Source: Streptomyces marinisediminis
GTDB lineage: Bacteria > Actinomycetota > Actinomycetes > Streptomycetales > Streptomycetaceae
Direction of reading: 5' to 3'
Length of the DNA stretch: 64,000 nucleotides
Assembly: GCF_026262575.1 (NCBI RefSeq)
Contig: NZ_JAPKFL010000007.1
Span: 124,001 to 188,000 of the forward strand
Numbering within the stretch: position 1 is the stretch's first letter; the number at the start of each line of letters is the position of its first letter. The notes under the pieces are model-generated. The model searched no databases. It saw nothing but the letters and a program-made list of their open reading frames with translations, and was not told the origin of the DNA. A program made the position numbers and the translations under genes. Below, piece by piece: positions 8,786-17,798 of this stretch.

Positions 8786-9214
8786 TCAGTCCCAGCCGCG
8801 CCCCTGGCGGCCGCGCTTGATGTCCCCGCGGTGCCGCTTGCCGCGCAGCCGCCGCTCCACCACGCCGCGCGGGACCTTCTTGCGCTTGCGCGGGGGCCGC
8901 GGCGGCGCCGTCGCCTCCGCCAGCAGCGACGCCATGCGCGCCGCCGCCGTCTCCCGGTTGCGCCACTGCGAGCGGTGCTCCGCGGCGCGGACGGTGAGCA
9001 CGCCGTCCACCAGCCGGGGCGCCAGGCGCTCCAGGGCGCGCTCCTTCCACACCGGCGGCAGCGCGTCCGTCGCCGCGAGGTCGAAGCGCAGCTCCACCTG
9101 GGTGTCGCTGGTGTTCACGTGCTGCCCGCCGGGCCCCGAGGAGCGGGAGAACCGCCAGCGCAGCTCCGACTCCGGCAGGACGACGGAACCGCGGATGACG
9201 TGGGGACCGGACAT
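8786..9214 (-). CDS. arfB: Alternative ribosome-rescue factor / peptidyl-tRNA hydrolase ArfB
   Basis: This release-factor-like protein frees ribosomes stalled on mRNA lacking a stop codon by hydrolysing peptidyl-tRNA. It carries the catalytic GGQ in [20 protein letters not shown] near the N-terminus and the basic C-terminal tail ([20 protein letters not shown]) that in ArfB enters the empty mRNA channel. It is 142 residues from ATG 9214, the usual size. An in-frame ATG three codons upstream (9223) is an equally possible start. It is divergent from the terD-like gene; no operon partner is seen. Confidence 0.9.
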   Translation of the reverse strand: MSGPHVIRGSVVLPESELRWRFSRSSGPGGQHVNTSDTQVELRFDLAATDALPPVWKERALERLAPRLVDGVLTVRAAEHRSQWRNRETAAARMASLLAEATAPPRPPRKRKKVPRGVVERRLRGKRHRGDIKRGRQGRGWD

Positions 9215-9379
9215 GCCCCCCATGTTCCCCGCCGAACCCCCGATGCCGCACGTGGATTCCGGCCATGCCGCACGCGCTTTCGCGGGCTGGAACCCGCGCG
9301 TACCCCCGCGACGTTGTGGGAAGTGACTGTACCGTCGTCGGCACCTGACGAGCGGAACCACGAGAAAGGGACTTCTCCC

Positions 9380-9955
9380 ATGGCTGTGAGCCTGTCCAAG
9401 GGCGGCAACGTATCGCTCTCCAAGGAGGCCCCGGGCCTCACCGCGGTGACGGTTGGCCTCGGCTGGGACGTCCGCACGACCACCGGCACCGACTTCGACC
9501 TGGACGCGAGCGCCATCGCGGTCAACGCCGCCGGCAAGGTCCACACCGACCAGCACTTCGTCTTCTTCAACAACACCGCGTCGCCGGAGCAGGCCATCGT
9601 CCACACCGGCGACAACCGCACCGGCGAGGGCGGCGGTGACGACGAGCAGATCAACGTCAACCTGGAGACGCTGCCCGCCGAGATCGAGAAGATCGTCTTC
9701 CCGGTCTCCATCTACGACGCCGAGTCGCGCAGCCAGAACTTCGGCCAGGTGCGCAACGCGTTCATCCGCATCGTCAACCAGGCGAACCAGCAGGAGATCG
9801 CCCGCTACGACCTGAGCGAAGACGCGGCCACCGAGACGGCCATGGTCTTCGGCGAGATCTACCGCAACGGCCAGGAGTGGAAGTTCCGCGCCGTCGGCCA
9901 GGGCTACGCCTCCGGCCTCACCGGCATCGCGCAGGACTTCGGCGTCAACGTGTAA
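9380..9955 (+). CDS. TerD family (calcium-binding stress/tellurium) protein
   Basis: This 191-residue TerD-domain protein belongs to a family of calcium-binding cytoplasmic proteins common in Streptomyces and tied to tellurite or oxidative stress and calcium-dependent development. It starts [20 protein letters not shown] and has GLGWDVR, the acidic DFDLDAS calcium-site motif, [15 protein letters not shown] and [16 protein letters not shown], which are all standard. The ATG at 9380 follows GAGAAAGGGA. A strong hairpin terminator lies about 70 bases downstream, so it is probably monocistronic. Streptomyces carry many paralogues; I cannot say which this is. Confidence 0.92.
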   Translation: MAVSLSKGGNVSLSKEAPGLTAVTVGLGWDVRTTTGTDFDLDASAIAVNAAGKVHTDQHFVFFNNTASPEQAIVHTGDNRTGEGGGDDEQINVNLETLPAEIEKIVFPVSIYDAESRSQNFGQVRNAFIRIVNQANQQEIARYDLSEDAATETAMVFGEIYRNGQEWKFRAVGQGYASGLTGIAQDFGVNV

Positions 9956-10026
9956 CGGCCACCCGCCACGGTACCGCCGGCCCGGTGGACCGCGCAGGTC
10001 ACCAGCAGGTCGGAAGCAGGTCAGAG

Positions 10027-10054
10027 GGGGCCCACCGCTCCGGAGGTGGGCCCC
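10027..10054 (+). terminator. Terminator after the terD-like gene
   Basis: GGGGCCCACC and GGTGGGCCCC form a perfect 10-base stem with an 8-base loop, followed by TTCGCCTTG. It lies 72 bases past the stop codon. Confidence 0.75.
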
Positions 10055-10176
10055 TTCGCCTTGCCCGGCCCAGGCGGCGCGGCCCGGTTCCGGGCGGCGA
10101 CGTGCTGGGGCGCATGGGGCGCCGGGGGGCGGGTACCCCGGCGGAATGCTGGTTCCGGGTGACAGGGCGGTGGCCC

Positions 10177-10833
10177 ATGAGTGACGTGCGGATCTTCCTG
10201 CGACCGCTGGGGAGCCCGCTGCCGCTGGGGTTCCTCGGGCTGGCGGGGGCGACGTTCGTGCTGGCGGGCGCGCAGCTCGGGTGGGTGGGCCCCGGGGAGT
10301 CCGGCGTCGTCGGACTCGTGCTGGTGGCGTTCGCGGTGCCGATGCAGGGGCTGGCGTCCGTACTGGGGTTCCTCGGGCGCGACGTGGTGGCGGGCACCGG
10401 GATGGGGCTGCTGGCTGCGACGTGGCTGACGGTGGGGCTGGCCAAGCTCGGTTCGGTGCCGGGGACCACCAGCGACGCGGTGGGCCTGCTGCTGTTCGTC
10501 TCGGCGGCCGGGCTGCTGGTCGTCGTGGTGAGCGCGGGCTTCGGCAAGCTGCTGGCCAGCGCCGTCCTGGCCACGGCGGCCTGCCGGTTCGTCGCCACCG
10601 GGCTGTACGAGATGACCTCGGCGGACGGCTGGGAGACCGTGGCCGGGATTCTGGGGCTGCTGCTGGCGGCCGTCGCGGTGTGGGCGGCGCTCGCCTTCGT
10701 CTCCGAGGACTCCCTCGGCCGGGGCCTGGTGCCCACCCTGCGCGGGCGCCCGGGGCGCGCGGCGACGGACGGGACCATGGCGGACGAGGTGTCCGGCGTG
10801 CAGCACGAGGCCGGTGTCCGCCGCATGCTGTGA
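10177..10833 (+). CDS. Six-helix membrane protein, GPR1/FUN34/YaaH-like
   Basis: This 218-residue protein has about six membrane helices: PLPLGFLGLAGATFVLAGAQ, VVGLVLVAFAVPMQGLASVL, GMGLLAATWLTVGLA, AVGLLLFVSAAGLLVVVV, LLASAVLATAACRFVA and VAGILGLLLAAVAVWAAL. The pattern PLGFxGLAxxTFVLA, FAVPMQ and a late RFVATGLYEM resembles the acetate/succinate transporter family GPR1/FUN34/YaaH, but the classical NPAPLG motif is degenerate. The start at 10177 follows only a weak site (GGGCGG). It may take up or release acetate or ammonium; that is inference. No operon partners. Confidence 0.75.
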   Translation: MSDVRIFLRPLGSPLPLGFLGLAGATFVLAGAQLGWVGPGESGVVGLVLVAFAVPMQGLASVLGFLGRDVVAGTGMGLLAATWLTVGLAKLGSVPGTTSDAVGLLLFVSAAGLLVVVVSAGFGKLLASAVLATAACRFVATGLYEMTSADGWETVAGILGLLLAAVAVWAALAFVSEDSLGRGLVPTLRGRPGRAATDGTMADEVSGVQHEAGVRRML

Positions 10834-11140
10834 GGCCGCCCGACGGCCCCGGCCGCCCGACGCGATCCGCGCCCCCGGGTGCGCGGACCTCACCCGCGCC
10901 GGGCCCGGTGGACGCCGGGGGTGACGCTCGCGGACGGCCCCCGGGACGCGCACGTCGCCCCGGACGCGCCCCGGCGCGTCAGCCGGTGGCACGGGTACGC
11001 GCGGGCGGCCGTCGCCGTCGTCGCCGAGCCGGCGGAAGCGCGGCGTCACCCGCGCCGCGCGCCGGACCGGAGCGGCGCCCGCCCCGGCCCGGCGCTCCCG
11101 CCCCTCACGGACGGCCGCCGGCCGGCCCGGAGCGCCCCCG
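10834..11140. other. Convergent intergenic region
   Basis: This is 307 GC-rich bases between converging genes. I find no credible gene and no strong stem-loop with a T-run; short GC-rich inverted repeats could serve as terminators. Confidence 0.4.
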
Positions 11141-12076
11141 CTACCCCCGCCCCTCGCCGGCGCCCGCCGCGCCCTGCGTGTCCGCCGCGCCCGCCGCACC
11201 CTTCGCGTCGAAGCTCGCGAGGTAGCCGGCGGCCATGTCCTTGTCGCCGTGGCCCAGCTCCGCGGCGCGCTCGAAGCGGCGGTGGCCCGCCTCCGTGGCC
11301 TCCAGCCGGACGCCGACGCGGTCGGCCGCCGCCAGGGCCAGCCGGGCGTCCTTGGCCGCGTTGTCCACCGAGAAGCTCGTGGTGAAGTCGCCGGCCACGA
11401 TCGCGGCGGACTTGACCTGGAAGTAGCCGCTGTCCATGGGCCCGCCCGAGACGACGTCCAGCACGTGCCGCGGGTCGACCCCGAGCTCCCGTGCGAGGGC
11501 GAGCGATTCGCCGACCCCGTGGGTCAGGGCGATCACCCACACGTTCAGCGCGAGCTTGAGCCGGCTGGCCGCGCCGGAGGCGCCGTCCTCGCCGACCCAG
11601 ACCGTGCGCGAGCCGATCGTGTCGAAGAGCGGCTGCACGGTGTCCCGCACCGACGGCGCCGCGGCGGCGAGCACCACGAGCTTGCCCTGCTCGGCGGGCT
11701 GACGGGTGCCCTGCACGGGGGCGTCGACGAAGACGAGCCCGGCCTCGGCGGCGAAGGCGGCGAGTTCGTCGACGGCCTCGCCCACCGTGCTGACCTGCAC
11801 CCACACCGTCCCCTCGGCCAGCTTCGGCGCGGCGGCCTCGACGGCCTCCAGGACGCTGGGGCCGTCCTTGAGTACGGTGACGACGACGTCGGCCCCCTCG
11901 ACCGCCTCCGCCGGGGTGGCGGCGACCGTCACGCCGTCCGCGCCGAGGGCGTCGGCCTTGGCGCGGGTGCGGTTCCACGCGCGGACGGTGAAGCCGCCGC
12001 GGCTCAGGTTGCGCGCGACGGGGGCTCCGATGATCCCGGTGCCGAGCACGGCGACGACGGGCGGTGCGCTGGACAT
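11141..12076 (-). CDS. NAD(P)-dependent beta-hydroxyacid dehydrogenase-like oxidoreductase
   Basis: This 311-residue protein belongs to the 3-hydroxyisobutyrate dehydrogenase / glyoxylate reductase family. Visible parts are the Rossmann motif GTGIIGAPVARNL, the NADP-type RAWNRT, the catalytic-lysine helix SRLKLALNVWVIALTHGVGE and the C-terminal FSVDNAAKDARLALA. The substrate-binding motif usually written DAPVSGG appears as DAPVQGTRQPAEQGKL, which is non-standard. The ATG at 12076 follows GCAGGGAGTCACCC. The gene precedes a TetR regulator in the same direction, so it may be that regulator's target. The substrate is unknown; imine-reductase-like relatives share this fold. Confidence 0.88.
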   Translation of the reverse strand: MSSAPPVVAVLGTGIIGAPVARNLSRGGFTVRAWNRTRAKADALGADGVTVAATPAEAVEGADVVVTVLKDGPSVLEAVEAAAPKLAEGTVWVQVSTVGEAVDELAAFAAEAGLVFVDAPVQGTRQPAEQGKLVVLAAAAPSVRDTVQPLFDTIGSRTVWVGEDGASGAASRLKLALNVWVIALTHGVGESLALARELGVDPRHVLDVVSGGPMDSGYFQVKSAAIVAGDFTTSFSVDNAAKDARLALAAADRVGVRLEATEAGHRRFERAAELGHGDKDMAAGYLASFDAKGAAGAADTQGAAGAGEGRG

Positions 12077-12384
12077 GGGTGACTCCCTGCGGTCGGGCGG
12101 GCCCCGGCGGGCCCGGCACGGTGCTGGTGCGGACTGTCTGCGGACTGGCTCCCGCCGCTCGGCCGGGCCCGGCGGACTCGCGGCCGCGCGCACGGCCGCC
12201 GAGCGGACGTCTGGTGGAACGGCCGAGGTGCGCCCCTGCGGCCGTGCGCGAAGCCCGGCGGGCGCTCCCGGGCTCGTCGAACCCGGCTACGCCCGGCGGG
12301 CGCGCACCGGACCGGGCCGGCCTCCGGCGCGCTCCCGTCTTCGCGGGCTCGGTGACCGGGAACGCCCGGGCCGGACGGCCGCCC
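12077..12384. other. Intergenic region between dehydrogenase and TetR genes
   Basis: This is 308 bases upstream of the leftward dehydrogenase. It should hold its promoter; I see no clear operator matching the AACGATCGTT palindrome found upstream of the TetR gene, and no gene. Confidence 0.4.
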
Positions 12385-13011
12385 TCACCGCTCCTGGCCC
12401 GTTTCCGGCGCCGTCTGCGGCCCCGCGGGGCGCGGCGGCAGCGTCTGCTCGACGACGTCGAGCAGCGTCTGGCGGTCGGCGACCCTGCCGAGCACGCGGA
12501 GCCCGTACAGGGCGTTCAGCAGGTACCGCGCGAACGCCCGGGGCTCGCGCTCCGGCTCGATCGAGCCGTCCCGGTGCCCCTGCTCGACGCACGCCGCCAG
12601 GGCCGCCTCGATGCGGGCGACGTTCTCCCGCACCAGCTCGGTGATCCGTTCGTCGCGCCCGCCCAGCTCCATCGCGGAGTTGACCACCAGGCAGCCGCGG
12701 CGCCCCGAGGCGCCGGCCGCCTCCTCGGCCACCACGCCCAGCAGGACGGCGCGGATGCGCTCGCGCGCCGGGCTCTCGCCCTCCTCCAGCGCGGCCACGA
12801 GCCGGGTGGTGTACTCGGCGCGGTAGCGCCCCAGCACCGCTTCGAACAACCCGTTCTTGCTGGTGAACGTGTTGTAGAGGCTGCCTCGGCCCAGGCCCGT
12901 GCTGTCCACCAGGTCCTGGGCCGAGGTGTCGGCGTACCCGTTGTCCCAGAACGTGCCCATGGCGGCGTCCAGGACCTCTTCGACTTCGAAACTTCTAGGG
13001 CGTGGCGACAT
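12385..13011 (-). CDS. TetR family transcriptional regulator
   Basis: This 208-residue TetR repressor has a clear N-terminal HTH (TSAQDLVDSTGLGRGSLYNTF, TSKNGLFEAVL) and a C-terminal TetR_C_16/AcrR-like ligand domain (RRGCLVVNSAMELGGRDE, YLLNALYGLRVLGRV). The motif GCLVVNSA is usual in regulators of redox or electrophile stress. A perfect AACGATCGTT palindrome 23 bases upstream of its start is probably its own operator. That site is also on the side facing the NRPS gene, so the regulator may control the metabolite locus or the downstream dehydrogenase. This is inference. Confidence 0.9.
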   Translation of the reverse strand: MSPRPRSFEVEEVLDAAMGTFWDNGYADTSAQDLVDSTGLGRGSLYNTFTSKNGLFEAVLGRYRAEYTTRLVAALEEGESPARERIRAVLLGVVAEEAAGASGRRGCLVVNSAMELGGRDERITELVRENVARIEAALAACVEQGHRDGSIEPEREPRAFARYLLNALYGLRVLGRVADRQTLLDVVEQTLPPRPAGPQTAPETGQER

Positions 13012-13033
13012 GACATCAGGATACCAGTTCAGG

Positions 13034-13043
13034 AACGATCGTT
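13034..13043. promoter_or_regulatory. TetR-type operator palindrome
   Basis: AACGATCGTT is a perfect palindrome followed by an A-run, in the divergent region between the TetR gene (start 13011) and the NRPS gene (start 13257). It is the only clear dyad close to the TetR start, and it is also about 215 bases upstream of the NRPS. Confidence 0.6.
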
Positions 13044-13256
13044 AAAAAACCTTGAGGTGCCGCCGCACCGTGTGGTTGTCTCCCCCCAGTCGACGCGGCG
13101 CCCCGGGTTGGGGGACGCACCGGCCCGGCGTGCGGGGAGCACGGGCGAGGGCCGGACGCTCACCCAGGCCGGCGCCGTCAGGGCTCCAGACCAGCCCGGG
13201 CACCGACGCCCGCGGCATGGCACACGGGGAGGAGCCCGCCGATCTAGGGGGATCAC

Positions 13257-16200
13257 GTGAAGACAGCTCAATCCGCCGTGCCCGTACGCGACGCCGGCCA
13301 GGTGCCCGGCACCTGCCTGCCCGGGCTGCTGGAGCAGCAGGCCGCGGCGCGGCCGGAGGCCGTGGCCGTCGTGGGCGACGCCGGCCGGCTCACCTTCCGC
13401 CAGCTCCAGCTCGCCGCGCGGCGGCTGGCGGCGCACCTGCGCGATGTGGGCGTGGGCGTCGACGACACCGTCGGGCTCTGCACCGAGCCGTCGCTGGACC
13501 TGGTCTCCGGGGCCTGGGGAGTCCTGTTCGCCGGAGCCGCCTACCTGCCGCTGTCCCCGGAGTACCCGGAGGAGCGGCTGCGCTACATGCTGGAGCACAG
13601 CGGCACCGACGTCGTCGTCACCCAGGCGCACTTACGGGAGCGGCTGCGCCGCATCGCCCGGCGGGGCACCCGCCTCGTCACGCTCACCGACGCCCAGCTC
13701 GTCCGGCCGCACACCGCGGGCTTCGGCCCCGCCGTCGCCTCCGGGGGCGGCCTCGGCCACACCGCCCGCGTCACCACCGCCTCCGCGACCGCCCGCGCCA
13801 CCGCCTCCGGCGGTGGCGCGGGCGGTCCGGCCGTGCCCGGGCCGCGGCCCGACTCGCTCGCGTACGTCATCTACACCTCCGGCAGCACGGGGAAGCCGAA
13901 GGGCGTGATGATCGAGCACCGCAGCGTGGTGTCGCAGCTCCGCTGGATGCAGTCCTTCGGCCACCTGGACCGCGAGGTCACCGTCCTCCAGAAGACGCCG
14001 ATGAGCTTCGACGCGGCCCAGTGGGAGATCCTGGCCCCGGCCGCCGGGGCCCGCGTCGTCGTCGGCGCCCCCGGCGTCTACCGCGACCCGGAGAGGCTCA
14101 TCGCCGCCGTCGACGCCTACGGCGTGACGGCGTTACAGGCGGTGCCCACGCTCCTCCAGGCCCTGCTGGACACCGGCGCGCTCAAGACGTGCACCACGCT
14201 CCAGCGCGTCTTCTCCGGCGGCGAGGTGCTCTCCCGCAGGCTGGCCCGCGCACTGCTCGACGAACTGCCCTGGGCCTCGCTGGTCAACCTCTACGGGCCC
14301 ACCGAGACGACCATCAACGCGACCGCCTGCCTGGTGGACCCGGACACGCTCGACGACGGCCCCGGCTCGGTCGCGATCGGCGTGCCGGTGGACAACACCC
14401 AGTGCTACATCCTCGACGAGCAGCGCGCGCCCGTCGACATCGGCACCACCGGCGAGCTCTACATCGGCGGCGTCCAGCTCGCCCGCGGCTACCTGCACCG
14501 GCCGGACCTGACCGACGAGCGCTTCGTCCCGTCGCCGTTCGTCCCCACCGAGCGCCTCTACCGCACCGGTGACCTCGCCCGCTGGAACCCCGACGGCACG
14601 ATCACCTGCGTGGGCCGGGCCGACAACCAGGTCAAGCTCCGCGGGTACCGCGTCGAGCTGGACGAGATCGCCCTGGCCATCGAGGAACACGCCTGGATAC
14701 GCCGCGCGGCGGCCGTCGTCACCGACGACCCGCGCACCGGCTCCCAGAACCTCGTCGCGTGCATCGAGCTGAACCCCCGGGAAGCCGCCGTGATGGACCA
14801 GGGCAACCACGGCGCCCACCACCAGTCCAAGTCCAGCAAGCTCCAGGTCAAGGCGCAGCTCGCGGGCGCCGGTCTGCGCGACCCCGGGGAGCTGGCCGGG
14901 CGGCCGGTGCTCCCGCTGCCCGGCCGGGAGGCGAGCGCCCGCCAGCGCGCCGAGACGTTCGCCCGCAAGACCTACCGCTTCTACGACGGCCGCCCGGTCT
15001 CCCGGGACGACCTGCTGCGGCTGCTCGCCCCGCGGCCGGCCACCGGTCCGTCCCGCGCGGTGCGCGAGCTGACCCTGCCCCAACTGGGCGAACTGCTCCG
15101 CTGGTTCGGGCCGTTCCACAGCGAGGAGCGGCTGCTGCCGAAGTACTCCTACGCCTCCCCCGGCGCCCTGTACGCCACCCAGACCTACCTGGAGACCGGC
15201 GGCCTGGACGGGGTGGCGGCGGGCCTGTACTACCACCACCCCGCCGACCACACCCTGGTCCGGATCGGCGACGCGCGCGGACGCCGGCGACCCGGCCGAC
15301 GGCGCCTGGCTGCGCGTGCACTTCCTCGGCAAGAGGCGCGCCATCGAGCCGGTGTACGCCACCAACGTCCAGGAGGTCCTGGAGTTCGAGGCCGGGCACA
15401 TGGTCGGCGTGTTCGAGGAGATGCTGCCCGCGTACGGACTCACCCTGCGGGCGCACGCCTTCCACCCCGGGGTCAAGGACCGTCTGGAGGTCGCCGCGGA
15501 GGACCACTACCTCGGCACCTTCGCCGTCCGGCCGGGCGACGGCACGCCCCCGCAGGACCCGACCGAGGTCTACGTGCAGGCGGCCCCCGACCGCGTCGCG
15601 GACCTGCCCGCCGGGCACTACCGCTACCGGGACGGCCGCCTGGACTTCCTGACGGACGCGGTGATCCAGCGCAAGCACGTGATCGCCATCAACCAGGCGG
15701 TGTACGACCGGGCCGCCTTCGGCATCACCGTCGTCAGCCGGGCGCCCGAGCCGTGGCTGCGCTACATCGGCATGGGCACCAAACTCCACCGGCTCCAGCG
15801 CAACCGCCAGGCGCTGGGCTTCATGTCCTCCGGCTACAGCTCCAAGTCCGGCCACCCGCTCCCGGCCGCCCGGCGCATGGACGAGATCCTCGCCGCCCAG
15901 GGGATCGAGGGCGGCCCGTCCTACTTCTTCGTGGGCGGCCCGGTGAGCCCGGAGCAGGTCGCGAGCGAGGGCATGACCGAGGACGCCGTCCACGTCAAGG
16001 GCCCCGCCGAGCTCGTCAAGGACGACCTGGCCGACGTGCTGCCCGACTACATGGTGCCCAACCGGGTCCTGGTGCTGGACGCCCTGCCGCTGACCGCCAA
16101 CGGCAAGGTCGACGCGAAGGCTCTCGCCGCGCGCGAGGACGTCCGCACCGCGACCGGCAGCGCGCCCTACGTCGCCCCCGCCACGCCGCAGGAGCGGTGG

Positions 16201-17241
16201 CTCGCCACGGCCTGGGGCGAGGCCCTGCGCTACGAGGACGTCTCCGCGGAGGACGACTTCTTCGCCGCGGGCGGCAACTCCCTGACCGCCGTCGCCCTGG
16301 TCAACCGGATCAACCGCGAGCACGGCACGCGGCTGCCGCTCCAGGTCGTCTTCGAGGCGCCCAGGCTCTCCGCGCTGGCCGCCCGCATCGCCGAGAACTC
16401 CGCGGGAGCCGCCTCCCGGCTGGTGCGGCTCCACGGCGGCACGGGGAGCGGCCGCACGGGGGCGGACGCCGCTCCGGTGTTCTGCTGGCCCGGGCTCGGC
16501 GGCTACCCGATGAACCTGCGCACGCTGGCCCGGGAGTGCGGACTGCGGCAACCCTTCTACGGGGTGCAGGCCCACGGCATCAACCCCGGCGAGGAGCCCC
16601 ACCCGACCGTGCAGGCGATGGCCGCCGCCGACGTCACCGAGATCCGGCGCGTGCAGCCGGAGGGGCCCTACCGGCTGTGGGGCTACTCCTTCGGGGCGCG
16701 CGTCGCGTTCGAGACCGCCTGGCAGCTCCAGCGGCTCGGCGCGGAGGTGGAACACCTCTTCCTCATCTGCCCCGGCAACCCGAAGGTGCGCGCCGCGGAC
16801 GCCGCCCGGCACGGCCGCCAGTCCTCCTACGGCAACCCCGCCTACGTGACGATCCTGTTCTCGGTCTTCACCGGCTCCGTCACCGGCCCCGAGGTGGAGC
16901 GCTGCCTGCGGGCCACCCACGACGAGGACAGCTTCGTCGCCTTCGTCGCCGACCTCCTCCCCGCGCTCGACGCGCGGCTCGTGCGGCGCATCACCCGGAT
17001 CGTCGCCGCGACCTACGAGTTCGACTACACCTTCCGCGAACTGACCGAGCGCAGGCTGAACGCGCCGGTGACGCTCTTCAAGGCGGCCGGCGACGACTAC
17101 TCCTTCATCGAGGGCGCCGCCGGCTACTCCGCCGCCCCGCCGACGGTGCTCACGCTGGACGGCGACCACTACAGCGTGCTGAAGGAACACGGCGTCGGCG
17201 AACTCGTCGCGGCCGTCCGCGACCGTCTCGACGCCCGCTGA
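13257..17241 (+). pseudogene. Indigoidine synthetase-type NRPS (A-Ox-PCP-TE), frameshifted
   Basis: Reading across one frame break, this locus encodes about 1327 residues that align throughout, from memory, with BpsA/IndC, enzymes that turn two L-glutamines into the blue pigment indigoidine. In order it has an adenylation domain (YTSGSTGKPKGVMIEH, SFDAAQWEIL, NLYGPTETTIN, YRTGDLARW, GRADNQVKLRGYRVELDE) and an FMN oxidation domain inserted inside it (starting near MDQGNHGAHH; ARKTYRFYDG; LPKYSYASPGALYATQ). Then come the A-domain end (LPLTANGKVD), a carrier domain (DDFFAAGGNSLTA) and a thioesterase (WGYSFGARVAFE). The GTG start follows CTAGGGGGA. Near 15279 one extra G moves the reading frame by +1; removing it restores an unbroken protein. 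All catalytic motifs on both sides are intact, so this is either a very recent mutation or a sequencing error. The enzyme would also need a phosphopantetheinyl transferase encoded elsewhere. Confidence 0.85.
15316..17241 (+). CDS. C-terminal part of the indigoidine synthetase-type NRPS (Ox end, PCP, TE)
   Basis: This is the open frame downstream of the break: 641 residues from the first in-frame start (GTG 15316, VHFLGKRRAIEPVYATN). It carries the rest of the oxidation domain, including the FMN-site-like ALGFMSSGYSSKSGHPLPAARR, the split A-domain end (ELVKDDLADVLPDYMVPNRV ... NGKVD), the carrier-protein Ser in GGNSL, and a type I thioesterase with nucleophile Ser in GYSFG and a late catalytic His in DGDHYSVLKE. 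No ribosome-binding site is visible at 15316, so it is not expected to be made on its own. It is listed separately so the intact domains are findable. Confidence 0.7.
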   Translation: MHFLGKRRAIEPVYATNVQEVLEFEAGHMVGVFEEMLPAYGLTLRAHAFHPGVKDRLEVAAEDHYLGTFAVRPGDGTPPQDPTEVYVQAAPDRVADLPAGHYRYRDGRLDFLTDAVIQRKHVIAINQAVYDRAAFGITVVSRAPEPWLRYIGMGTKLHRLQRNRQALGFMSSGYSSKSGHPLPAARRMDEILAAQGIEGGPSYFFVGGPVSPEQVASEGMTEDAVHVKGPAELVKDDLADVLPDYMVPNRVLVLDALPLTANGKVDAKALAAREDVRTATGSAPYVAPATPQERWLATAWGEALRYEDVSAEDDFFAAGGNSLTAVALVNRINREHGTRLPLQVVFEAPRLSALAARIAENSAGAASRLVRLHGGTGSGRTGADAAPVFCWPGLGGYPMNLRTLARECGLRQPFYGVQAHGINPGEEPHPTVQAMAAADVTEIRRVQPEGPYRLWGYSFGARVAFETAWQLQRLGAEVEHLFLICPGNPKVRAADAARHGRQSSYGNPAYVTILFSVFTGSVTGPEVERCLRATHDEDSFVAFVADLLPALDARLVRRITRIVAATYEFDYTFRELTERRLNAPVTLFKAAGDDYSFIEGAAGYSAAPPTVLTLDGDHYSVLKEHGVGELVAAVRDRLDAR

Positions 17242-17271
17242 CCCACGCCCTACGGAAACCGGAGCACCGCC

Positions 17272-17502
17272 GTGCCGCACGTGGACATCAAGCACTTCCC
17301 CAAGGAACTCTCCGACGAGGACAGGGACCGGCTGGCCGAGGCGCTGACCGCGGTCGTGGCCGAGCACTTCGGCACCCACCGCGGGGCCGTGTCCATAGCC
17401 CTGGAGGCCGTCGCGCCGGAGGAGTGGACCGAGCGGGTCGTCACCACGGCCATCGAGGCCCACCCCCACCGGCTGATCAAGGCCCCGGACTACCGGGCCT
17501 GA
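17272..17502 (+). CDS. 4-oxalocrotonate tautomerase family protein
   Basis: This is a small 76-residue tautomerase-superfamily protein. After removal of the start residue the first amino acid is Pro (PHVDIKHFPKELSDED), the catalytic base of the family, and an Ala-Val-rich strand GAVSIALEAVAPEEW follows, as in PptA/YdcE-type tautomerases. The GTG start at 17272 has GGAGCACC upstream and lies 30 bases after the NRPS stop, so it is almost surely in the NRPS operon. I know of no tautomerase in the standard indigoidine pathway. It may act on a glutamine-derived cyclic imide or enol, or on an unrelated keto acid. Confidence 0.88.
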   Translation: MPHVDIKHFPKELSDEDRDRLAEALTAVVAEHFGTHRGAVSIALEAVAPEEWTERVVTTAIEAHPHRLIKAPDYRA

Positions 17503-17798
17503 CCCCGGCCGGGCCCGTGCTCCGGCGGCCGGACCGCCGACGGCTCCGGCTCCGGCCGCCCGGACCTCCGGCGACCGCGGCGGCCACCGCGCCGCGCGGC
17601 CGTCGCGGCCCGGTGTCCGGCGCCGGGCCCGGCAGCCCGGGCCCGGGCCGGTGGCCGGACCCCGGACCAGTTCCGCCCAAGGCCGGTGCCCGCCCCGGCC
17701 GGCGGCCGGCACCCGGGGCGTCCGCCGGTCCGGGGCCAGGCCGTCCGTTCGCCGCGCGTTCCAGTGACCACACACCCACCAGAAGGCAGGAACCACCC
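17503..17798. other. GC-rich spacer inside the metabolite locus
   Basis: This is 296 bases of nearly pure G and C with imperfect repeats of CCGGCGG and GGGCCCGGGCC type (17515-17720). No gene is seen, although all frames stay open for long stretches. It could hold an attenuating structure or a promoter for the next gene close to its start. Confidence 0.4.

Noticed and set aside
15241..15320. Programmed frameshift in the NRPS
   Set aside because: No slippery heptamer, downstream pseudoknot or in-frame stop signal of the usual kind was seen; a simple one-base insertion explains the data better.
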